Shown: one piece after another, positions 53,634 to 61,292 of the stretch
How the letters are laid out: each line of letters opens with the position of its first letter
Numbering within the stretch: position 1 is the first letter of the stretch
DNA from: Pseudomonadota bacterium
GTDB lineage: Bacteria; Verrucomicrobiota; Verrucomicrobiia; Limisphaerales; SXTU01
Direction of reading: 5' to 3'
DNA: 64,000 nucleotides
Assembly: GCA_009922615.1 (NCBI GenBank)
Contig: RFVF01000009.1
Coordinates: forward strand, 25,614-89,613
The notes under the pieces: model-generated
The model's database searches: none
What the model was told of the DNA's origin: nothing
What the model saw: the letters and a program-made list of their open reading frames with translations, nothing else
Program-made: the position numbers and the translations under genes

Positions 53634-54125
53634 TCAGAAGGGAACATCGCTGTCCGGTGCCACCGCGCGGAGCACCGCTGCCATCTTCCAGGCCGTCTGC
53701 GCCGCCTCGGTGCCGCGGTTGAACTCCCGGCTCAGGCAGCGCACGCGGGCTTGCTCCTCGTTCGTGAACACCAGCACCTCGTGGATCATGGGCACGCCCG
53801 TGGTCACGGCGAGTTGCATCAAGCCCGCCGTCACGGCCTCGCCCACGTGCTGGGCGTGCGAGGTCTGGCCTTGCATGATGACTCCGAGGCAGATGACCGC
53901 ATCCCACCGGGGATGCTGCCGCGCGAACGCACCGGCCACGACCGGCACCTCGAACGCACCCGGCACTCGCACGACGCGCACTTCGGCCGCGCCGGCGCGT
54001 TTCAGTTCGGCTCGCGCGGCGCGCAACATGCCGTCCACGTAGCGGGCGTTGTATTGCGAGGCGACGATGGCAAACCGGCCGCCGGACTTGGGCGACCGGA
54101 CGTGTGAGCGAACTGGCTTCAACAT
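53634..54125 (-). CDS. ribH: 6,7-dimethyl-8-ribityllumazine synthase
   Basis: A 163-residue enzyme that condenses 5-amino-6-ribitylaminouracil with dihydroxybutanone phosphate, the penultimate riboflavin step. Family motifs: 'FAIVASQYN' at the N-terminus, 'VVRVPGAFEVP', 'DAVICLGVIMQGQTSHAQHV' with the catalytic histidine, and 'GVPMIHEVLVFTNEEQA'. Position 'PMIHEVL' replaces the more frequent 'PVxFGVL'. It is followed after 11 bases by the NtrC-type gene. The 142 bases upstream to the VIT gene show nothing. Confidence 0.93.
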   Translation of the reverse strand: MLKPVRSHVRSPKSGGRFAIVASQYNARYVDGMLRAARAELKRAGAAEVRVVRVPGAFEVPVVAGAFARQHPRWDAVICLGVIMQGQTSHAQHVGEAVTAGLMQLAVTTGVPMIHEVLVFTNEEQARVRCLSREFNRGTEAAQTAWKMAAVLRAVAPDSDVPF

Positions 54126-54267
54126 GAAGCCATTCCGGGTGTCCAGCGCGTGCGAGTCAATCCGATTTCCAACGCATCACCATGCGCCGATTCGGGTTTA
54201 TGGGTAGCATTGGTGGTGCGTCGGACGGCTTGGAAGTCCTGCGGAAAACAACTGAGCCGGCACCGGG

Positions 54268-56649
54268 CTAATCCACCACCTCGTAGAGTTGGCCGCCGAG
54301 GACGAACTGCACGTTGCGATCCAGCGCGAGCCATTGCGCAGCGCGCGGTTCCTTGCCCAGCAGGGCGAAGTAATCAGCCGAGCCGAATTGCAGCTTCACC
54401 GCCTTCACATCCTTGAGCGACTGCACCTCGGCGTCCACCCACTGCGCGCCGTTCTGGTAAAAGCTCTTGCCGCCGACGAATTGGTTTTGCTGCGAATATT
54501 GCGCAACGCGCGAGGCCGCATCGGCGGCGGGGCTCGAACCGGTGGCCGTGGCTGCAAAGCGCGGGGTGCCAGAACTGGTGCCCGGCGCGGGAACCACCGA
54601 GGGAGTCGGGACAGTGACCGGCGCGGCGACCGCGCCGTAGCTGCGCGCGACGGACCGGTTCGCCATCGACTGCGAGGCCACTGATTGATTCGCTGATTTT
54701 AGTTCGAAGGTTGCCTGCGCACCGCCCACGGCCACGCCGCCATCCTTGAGTTTCTTGAAGCTGTCGTAGGATTCCGCCGCCTGCCGGGCGGCGCCCCGGT
54801 CAGATTGAAGCTGCGGGAGGAGCCGGCGCTCCATCGCCACGTTGCGCTTCGCCTCGTCCTGGGTGATGAGCCACGCGGTGTAGGGCGTGACGATGCTGTA
54901 TTTGCGCGCGAGCAAAGTGACTTCCTCCTTCTGTTCGGCGTTCTCGCCCTTGAGCCGGATCTCATCGAGCAGGTAGCCGACGCGCCGGGTCGCCCAGAGG
55001 CGGGGGATGAAGTCATGCGCCGCGCCGGGCTGGAAATCCACTTGGTAACTGAACTTCCGCACCTCGTCTGCCACGGTGCCTTCGATCGTCAGCTTGCCTT
55101 TAACCGCGCCGGTGTAGCGGCCCGCAAGGACGAGCTGTTCGCCCCGGAACAAATCCGGCAGCGGCGACGGGTAGAGCTTCGTCACGCGCACGCCGTCGGG
55201 GAAAGTGATTTTCAAATTGGCCAGCGCCGGCTCCTTGATCTTGGTGAAGAAGGCCGAAAGTTTCACTTCGAGATCTTCCTCGGGGAGCACGTAGGTGCTG
55301 AACGCCTTCGTCTCGTCGGCGATCTTGTCGAGCAGGTGCGTGTTCACGTCGGTGCCGATGCCGAAGCAGAAGATGCGCGTGAGGCTACTGCTGTGCTCCT
55401 TCACATTGCGCAGGATGGTGTGCTCGTCGGTCACGCCGATGGTGGGCAGGCCGTCGGTGAGGAACACGATGACGTGCTGGCGGTCAGCTTTCGGCACACG
55501 CATGGCCAGTGCCTTGCGCAGCGCATCGTCAATCGCCGTCGAGCCAAGTGGCTTCAATGCTTGGATGAACGCCAGAGCCGTGCGGCGGTTGGGCTCGCTG
55601 GCCTCAGCCATCCGGTCGAAGAGGGGTTCGACCTCGGTCGAAAACCGCAGCACCTCGAAGCGGTCGCTGTCATTGAGATTCTCCACGCAGAACGCGAGCG
55701 CCTTCTTGGCCTGCTCGAGTTTGCCACCAGCCATCGAGCCAGACGTGTCGATGACGAAGCACACGTCCTTGGGCACGGACTTGCGGTGCTTGTCCGTTGC
55801 GCCCGGGGCCGCGAGCAGCAGGAAATAACCCTCTTCGCCCGCACCCGGCTGCGTGAGCAGGCTCGCGCTCAACTCACCGGCTTCAAACGAAAAGAACATC
55901 TGGAAGTCCGCGTCCGGTTTCACGTCGTGCGCCTCGAAGCCGACGGTCGCCTTGCCGCCGTCGCGATGAATGGACACCGGATGGCTGGGGGACCAGATCG
56001 ATTTGAGCGGGCGCTGGCCGGCCAGCTCGACCTTGAGGCTGACGTTCTGGAGCGGCCGGGCGGAGAACTTCGCGGTGTTCAGCGGGATGACGTAGTTCAG
56101 CAGGCCGCCGTCCGCCTTGAGCAATTGCGTGTAGCTGAGGCTGACGCGCTTCGTGCCATGCGGCTCGATGGGGAAGATGCGCACGCGGAAAACATCCTGG
56201 CCGAGGTATTCGAGCAGCGCGGGATCGCGCATCGAGCGGACGATGCCTTCGTAGATGCCGCGCGCCTTGTCGGCGGAGAGCAGCTCGGCCTCGGCTTTCT
56301 TGCCGTCGATTTCCATCGTGAACTTGTCGAGCTGCGCGCCGCGCGGCACAGGCAGGAGGAACGTGCCTTCCAGGCGCGTGGCGTTGGGGTTGTAAAATTC
56401 CTGCACGATGGTCGTCACCGCGACCTGGTCGGTGATGCGCGCGTTGATCTGATGGGAGCGCACCTCCAACGGCGCGAAGCTGTAGGGACGCGGCAGAATG
56501 ACCGGCCGGGGCGGGGTGAAGACCGGCGGCGGTGACGGCAGCCGACGCTCGTCCCCCGGCTCGGTGACGACGATCAGGCCGGCGGCGAACGTGGAAAGTT
56601 GGATGAAGAGCGAGGCGATGCCGAAGAGCAGGGCAAACGAGCGTTTCAT
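54268..56649 (-). CDS. Exported VIT / von Willebrand A domain protein
   Basis: A 793-residue protein with signal peptide ('ASLFIQLSTFAAG'). A VIT domain spans residues ~60-190 ('RITDQVAVTTIVQEFYNPN', 'LEGTFLLPVP'). A vWA domain follows with MIDAS 'DTSGSM' near residue 305 and 'LTDGLP'. The C-terminal third is low-complexity with SQSMANRSV-like text. The architecture matches bacterial inter-alpha-trypsin-inhibitor heavy-chain-like proteins. An adhesive or envelope role is inferred. It is on the minus strand, upstream of ribH. Confidence 0.88.
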   Translation of the reverse strand: MKRSFALLFGIASLFIQLSTFAAGLIVVTEPGDERRLPSPPPVFTPPRPVILPRPYSFAPLEVRSHQINARITDQVAVTTIVQEFYNPNATRLEGTFLLPVPRGAQLDKFTMEIDGKKAEAELLSADKARGIYEGIVRSMRDPALLEYLGQDVFRVRIFPIEPHGTKRVSLSYTQLLKADGGLLNYVIPLNTAKFSARPLQNVSLKVELAGQRPLKSIWSPSHPVSIHRDGGKATVGFEAHDVKPDADFQMFFSFEAGELSASLLTQPGAGEEGYFLLLAAPGATDKHRKSVPKDVCFVIDTSGSMAGGKLEQAKKALAFCVENLNDSDRFEVLRFSTEVEPLFDRMAEASEPNRRTALAFIQALKPLGSTAIDDALRKALAMRVPKADRQHVIVFLTDGLPTIGVTDEHTILRNVKEHSSSLTRIFCFGIGTDVNTHLLDKIADETKAFSTYVLPEEDLEVKLSAFFTKIKEPALANLKITFPDGVRVTKLYPSPLPDLFRGEQLVLAGRYTGAVKGKLTIEGTVADEVRKFSYQVDFQPGAAHDFIPRLWATRRVGYLLDEIRLKGENAEQKEEVTLLARKYSIVTPYTAWLITQDEAKRNVAMERRLLPQLQSDRGAARQAAESYDSFKKLKDGGVAVGGAQATFELKSANQSVASQSMANRSVARSYGAVAAPVTVPTPSVVPAPGTSSGTPRFAATATGSSPAADAASRVAQYSQQNQFVGGKSFYQNGAQWVDAEVQSLKDVKAVKLQFGSADYFALLGKEPRAAQWLALDRNVQFVLGGQLYEVVD

Positions 56650-56685
56650 GGCCCGTTAGACGGCGGGCCTGAACGAATGCTCCCG

Positions 56686-57456
56686 TCAGCGTCGCACTTG
56701 CACACCCAGCGCCGAGCCGCTGTTGGTGGCATCATCGGACAGGGCGAACGCGTGGTTCACACGGTTGAAGTTGAGCTGGACCGGCTGCTGCGGCGCGGCG
56801 GGATCGTAGGCCGTGAACCGCACCTCGCCCTCGATGGTCTGCGCACTGAAGATCAACAGCGAGCGGTTGTAGTTGAGCGCGTGATGACGGTAGAGGCGCA
56901 CGAGGACCGGTCGGTTGCTGCTGGTGGCCTGGAGCAGTTCGTGGACGACGGTGTCCTTGCCGGGGCCGGCGTTGAAGGCTTTGGCCAGCAACGGCGCGCG
57001 GTTCTCGCAGCCGCAGACGATCCAGGACTCGGCGCGGAGCAGGTGGCCCTGCAACCGGCTGAGTTCGCGCAAATTCGCATAGCCGGGCACGACGATGCGC
57101 TGGTGCTCCGCTGACATTTCCTTGGGGTTGCGCTTGAGCACCGCCTGCACGAGGGCCAGTCGCTCGGCGGCCGAGGGCGGCGGCTGGGTCGGCTCAAACC
57201 GCGCGTGCAGGAAGAACTGCCGCGCGACGTGCGCATCCACGTGGCCGCGCAAGGCGGGATCGGCGAGCGCCTCGCGATTGTCGGCAGATGTCGGATCGGG
57301 CCCCGGCGCGGCCAGCGTGTCGGTGGCGAAATCAAAAGCGCGCTGCCCGGTGGCCGGAGTCTTGGCGTGATGGGGAAAGAGCGCGCAGCCGGCGAGGCAC
57401 CCGGACAACGCCAGTGCAGCCACGAGCCGGCGGGCAGAAGGAAGGCATCGGTTCAT
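56686..57456 (-). CDS. Hypothetical lipoprotein
   Basis: A 256-residue protein from ATG 57456 with a lipobox ('LSGCLAGC', cysteine near residue 21). The middle carries 'VVHELLQATSSNRPVLVRLYRHHALNYNRSLLI', which vaguely suggests a papain-like/peptidase C39-like fold, but no catalytic set is clear. It lies 36 bases upstream of the VIT/vWA gene on the same strand and starts 115 bases from divergent pelG. Confidence 0.65.
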   Translation of the reverse strand: MNRCLPSARRLVAALALSGCLAGCALFPHHAKTPATGQRAFDFATDTLAAPGPDPTSADNREALADPALRGHVDAHVARQFFLHARFEPTQPPPSAAERLALVQAVLKRNPKEMSAEHQRIVVPGYANLRELSRLQGHLLRAESWIVCGCENRAPLLAKAFNAGPGKDTVVHELLQATSSNRPVLVRLYRHHALNYNRSLLIFSAQTIEGEVRFTAYDPAAPQQPVQLNFNRVNHAFALSDDATNSGSALGVQVRR

Positions 57457-57571
57457 TGCGCGAAAGTGTAACGCACTGCCCGCGCGACGCAGCCAGAATC
57501 TTCGCTGCGCTTCACCGGCAAAATGAGTTCTTGGCTTCGGGCGCAGCCATCGCATTCTTCCGCCCAGTCAC

Positions 57572-58951
57572 ATGGCAGGCGTAGGCTTCGAATTGAACAA
57601 GCTGCTGGCGAAGCAGGGTTACACCGGGCTGTTGCAGGCCTACGGCTATGCGGCGCTGATCGGCAGCGGCCCGTGGCTCGTGTCCGTCATCTCGCTGGGC
57701 ATGCTCGGGGCGGTGCTCACGGCGGTGAGTGACACGGACGAGTTGCAGACATTTTTTGTCAGCATCTCGCTCATCTACGCGGTCACGCTGGTGTTGAGCG
57801 GGCCGATCCAGATGGTGCTCACGCGGCACGCGGCGGATCAGGAATATGCGCGCGAGCCGGAAAAGATTTACCCGACTTTTGTCTTCTCCATCGCGTGGAG
57901 CATGCTGCTGTTTTCGGTGGTGGGGCTGGTGATTTTCGTGGGGTGCGTGCCGGGGCCGCTGGTGTTCCGGCTGGCGGCGGCGATGCTCACCTCGTTGGTG
58001 GGTGGCATCTGGGTGGCGAGCATCTTTCTCACGGCCATCAAGGATTACGCGCAGGTGCTGTGGGGTTTCGCCATTGGGAGTGCCGTCAGCTTCGCTGGTG
58101 CGTGGGTGTGTGGCAATTGGCGGGGTGTCACCGGCGCGATGGTGGGTTTTACGCTTGGTCACGCGGTGTTGTTGTTGCTGCTCTTCCGTGCAATTTATCT
58201 GCAAATCGGCAATCGCGAGGTGGGCGATCCCGAGTTCCTTCGCTGTTTCCGCCGCTATTGGCAGCTTGCGCTCTGCGGGCTTTTCTACAACCTCGGCATC
58301 TGGATCGACAAATTCCTCTTCTGGTGGCTGGACCCGGCGGCCGAGAAGATCGCCGGCTTGCTGCATTCCGCGCCGGTGTATGACCGCGTGGTGTATTTCG
58401 CCTTCCTCACCATCGTGCCGGGCATGGCGGTGTTTCTGCTCAAACTGGAGACGGACTTCGCGTTCGCGAACGACCACTTCTTCCAGCACGTGCTGAAGAA
58501 GGGCACGCTCGCGCAGGTCACGGAACGCAAGCAGGCGATGATCACCGCGTTGCAGGAAGGCTTCGGTCTGCTGCTCAAAGTCCAGGGGCTGTTCACCATC
58601 GTGCTGATTCTCGGCGCGGAAAAAATCCTGCCCGTCATTGGCTTGGGCGCGGTGCAGGCGGGCATCTTTCAGATCGCGCTCATCGGCACGTTCCTGCTGG
58701 TGATCTTCATGTCGCTGCTGATGGTGTTGCACTACCTCGACAAGCGACGCGATGCGATGATCGCCTGCGCGGTCTTCGCCGGGACGAACTTGATCGTGAC
58801 CTGGGGAAGCATCGTGGAGGGCGAACGGTGGTTTGGCATCGGCTTCCTCGTGGCATCGGCGCTGGGCACGGTGCTCGCGGGCTTCTGGGTGAACCAGCAC
58901 GTGCGAAATTTGGAATACGACACGTTTACGCCGCAGCCGCTGTATGGGTGA
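57572..58951 (+). CDS. pelG: Exopolysaccharide Pel transporter PelG
   Basis: A 459-residue inner-membrane protein with about twelve helices. It starts 'MAGVGFELNKLLAKQGYTGLLQAYGYA', as PelG proteins do, and has 'ALCGLFYNLGIWIDKFLFWW' in the middle and an acidic end. PelG moves Pel polysaccharide across the inner membrane together with the synthase PelF. Neither pelF nor other pel genes are in the window, so this is an isolated copy. It is convergent with a GGDEF-EAL gene; Pel synthesis elsewhere depends on c-di-GMP. Confidence 0.92.
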   Translation: MAGVGFELNKLLAKQGYTGLLQAYGYAALIGSGPWLVSVISLGMLGAVLTAVSDTDELQTFFVSISLIYAVTLVLSGPIQMVLTRHAADQEYAREPEKIYPTFVFSIAWSMLLFSVVGLVIFVGCVPGPLVFRLAAAMLTSLVGGIWVASIFLTAIKDYAQVLWGFAIGSAVSFAGAWVCGNWRGVTGAMVGFTLGHAVLLLLLFRAIYLQIGNREVGDPEFLRCFRRYWQLALCGLFYNLGIWIDKFLFWWLDPAAEKIAGLLHSAPVYDRVVYFAFLTIVPGMAVFLLKLETDFAFANDHFFQHVLKKGTLAQVTERKQAMITALQEGFGLLLKVQGLFTIVLILGAEKILPVIGLGAVQAGIFQIALIGTFLLVIFMSLLMVLHYLDKRRDAMIACAVFAGTNLIVTWGSIVEGERWFGIGFLVASALGTVLAGFWVNQHVRNLEYDTFTPQPLYG

Positions 58952-58961
58952 GGCGGGGAAA

Positions 58962-59029
58962 AGTGATCACTAATTGGTGCTTGGCCTGCGATGGATCAAG
59001 GCACGACTGATCACGGAGTGCTAATTACG
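58962..59029. repeat. TGATCACTAATTG repeat between convergent genes
   Basis: Left part TGATCACTAATTGGTGCTT (about 58964-58982) and right part TGATCACGGAGTGCTAATTA (about 59008-59027) share TGATCAC and contain inverted TAATTGGTGCT/AGTGCTAATTA segments. It occupies the whole gap between the pelG and GGDEF-EAL stop codons; a terminator role is plausible. Confidence 0.6.
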
Positions 59030-59036
59030 TTTCTCC

Positions 59037-61124
59037 TCACGCCTTCGGCAGCGTGACATTCTCCAGCCCCAGCTTGAAGAAATGCTCCGGCGGCGCGGGT
59101 TCGCGGACGTGCCAGCCTTGCACGTAATCCACGCCGATGGTCTTGAGCACTTGCAGCACCGCGCCGCTCACCACGTATTCTGCCACGGTCTGCTTGCCCA
59201 GAATGTGCGCGATCTCGTTGATGGATTTCACCAGCGCGCGGTTGATGGGGTCCACGTCCACCGAGCGGATGAAGCTGCCGTCGATCTTCAGCACGTCCAC
59301 CGGCAGGTCGCGCAGGTAGAGCATCGAGGACGCGCCCGCACCGAAGTCATCCAGCGCGAAGCGGCAGCCGAATTGTTTGATCGCCGTGATCAACTGACGG
59401 GCTTGCGCGAGGTTCTGAATCATCGCCGTCTCGGTGATCTCGAAAAGCACGCGATCCGCCGCGATGTTCGAGGCGGAGAGGAGACGCTCAACGATGACCG
59501 GCAGATGCGCGTTGTTCAGCGTGCGTGCGGAAAGGTTGATGGACAGCGCCAGCTTCGGGTGTGCCGCCAGCAGGTTCATTGACTCGTAGAGCGCGAACTG
59601 GTCGATCTGCTGCATATTGCCGAAGTTTTCGGCGGCGGAGAGAAACTGTCCCGGCATGATGATCTTGCCGTCCTGATCCCGCAGGCGGACCAGCGCCTCA
59701 AAATACGCCCGGCCATCGGCGCGCAGCGGGAGGATCGGCTGCAGCCACATCTCCATGCGTCGATCGCGCAGAGCGTCCTTGATGCGGATGGACCAGCCGG
59801 CCTCGGTGCTAAGTTGGGCGATGGCCTGGTTATCGGGGCGGAATACCTCCAGTCCGTTGCGCCCGTGAGTCTTCACGTAGTAACAGGCGGAATCGGCGTG
59901 CGACAAAGCATCTTCAGCCGTGACCGCGCCATCGATGCGCGCCAGCCCGATGCTGGCGGTGCAGCAAAAGGTCCGGCCGCCTTCCTTGAAGCGTGACTCA
60001 TCGAGCGTCTGCACCAGCATCCGCGCAAACTGCGTGGCGGTCGCCTCGTCCGCGCCGTTGAGCAGGATGGTAAATTCATCGCCGCCCAGCCGCGCGAGTT
60101 CGTCGCCAGGGCGGAGTTGGTTGCGCAGCGTGCGCGCGATGTCCACCAACAGCCGGTCGCCGGCCTGATGGTCGAGCGAGTTGTTCACGACCTTGAAGTT
60201 ATCGAGGTCGAGATAGAGCAGGTAACTATGCGTGCCGCGTGCGGCCCGACCCACGACGCTCTGCAACAGCTCGAGGAAAAATCGGCGGTTGTGCAAGCCG
60301 GTGAGCGGGTCGTGGTTGGCGAGATAGAGCAAATCCTCCTCCAACCGCTTGCGCTGTGTGATGTCCGTGAAGATCAGCACCACTCCCAAAAAAGCTCGCC
60401 GTTCGTCACAAATGGCGTCCGCCCGGCAAAGTGTCGGGGCCAGCCGTTCACCCGCGGCGTGCATTTCCACTTCACCGCTCCAGGCCCCGCCCTCCTCACA
60501 GGTGCGCCAGATCTCATCCCACAGCTCGGTCCGGTTGAAGAGCCGCCGCAGCCGTTCGGACACTTGCAGCTCGACAGTGGACAGGCCGAAGAAATCCGTG
60601 CTCGCCTCGTTCACATAGGTCACGTGGCCCTCGGGGTTGAGGATGACCACCGCATCGCCGGCGGCATCCACGGCGCGGCTGATGCGCAGCATTTCCTCGT
60701 GCGTGCGCTGGCGCTCGTGTGCAACGGCCTGTTCGGCGTCGTCCGCCGCGGACTTGCGCTTGAGCGTGGCGAGGATGCGGGCCTGGACTTCGAGGAAATT
60801 GAACGGCTTGTTGACGTAGTCCACCGCGCCCAGGTTGAACGCGCGCAGCTTGTCCTCCGTGCGTTCGCGCCCCGTGATGACTATGACGGGGATGTGCTTG
60901 CGCGTGGGATCGGTCTTGAGCGCGGCCAGCACGTCGAGGCCGTCCATGTCCGGCAGCCCGAGGTCGAGCAGCACGAGATCGTAGGCCCGGCTCTGCGCGA
61001 GCTCGAGCGCCTTGCGCCCGTCCCCGGCGATGTCCGACTCGACGGTGTCGGTCTGAAGGCAGATGGCCAGTAGGTCGGCCATTTCGGGGCTGTCCTCGAC
61101 GATCAAAACTCGGGGCGTGCGCAT
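59037..61124 (-). CDS. Receiver-PAS-GGDEF-EAL c-di-GMP enzyme
   Basis: A 695-residue protein. Receiver domain with Asp54 ('LVLLDLGLPDMDG'), a PAS domain (~residues 150-270), GGDEF domain ('LARLGGDEFTIL', intact) and EAL domain with 'FEALVRLRD', 'SINLSARTLN', 'EITETAM', 'LDDFGAG', 'LKIDGSFI' and 'VDYVQGWHV', all consistent with a working phosphodiesterase. It could make or degrade c-di-GMP in response to phosphorylation. ATG 61124 is chosen as it opens directly on the receiver. It is convergent with pelG. Confidence 0.92.
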   Translation of the reverse strand: MRTPRVLIVEDSPEMADLLAICLQTDTVESDIAGDGRKALELAQSRAYDLVLLDLGLPDMDGLDVLAALKTDPTRKHIPVIVITGRERTEDKLRAFNLGAVDYVNKPFNFLEVQARILATLKRKSAADDAEQAVAHERQRTHEEMLRISRAVDAAGDAVVILNPEGHVTYVNEASTDFFGLSTVELQVSERLRRLFNRTELWDEIWRTCEEGGAWSGEVEMHAAGERLAPTLCRADAICDERRAFLGVVLIFTDITQRKRLEEDLLYLANHDPLTGLHNRRFFLELLQSVVGRAARGTHSYLLYLDLDNFKVVNNSLDHQAGDRLLVDIARTLRNQLRPGDELARLGGDEFTILLNGADEATATQFARMLVQTLDESRFKEGGRTFCCTASIGLARIDGAVTAEDALSHADSACYYVKTHGRNGLEVFRPDNQAIAQLSTEAGWSIRIKDALRDRRMEMWLQPILPLRADGRAYFEALVRLRDQDGKIIMPGQFLSAAENFGNMQQIDQFALYESMNLLAAHPKLALSINLSARTLNNAHLPVIVERLLSASNIAADRVLFEITETAMIQNLAQARQLITAIKQFGCRFALDDFGAGASSMLYLRDLPVDVLKIDGSFIRSVDVDPINRALVKSINEIAHILGKQTVAEYVVSGAVLQVLKTIGVDYVQGWHVREPAPPEHFFKLGLENVTLPKA

Positions 61125-61292
61125 GATTAACCGGAGCCGCTGAACGGCGCAGATGATTCCGCGCAACCCCTCAATGTCCAACCCAAAATCGTTCCCCCTA
61201 CGCCCTCTCCTTGGCCGTGCATGGCCGGATGGAAAATCCATAAACCCCAGTTCAGATACGACTGCGGACTTGGGCATCCGAGCGGCACCCAC

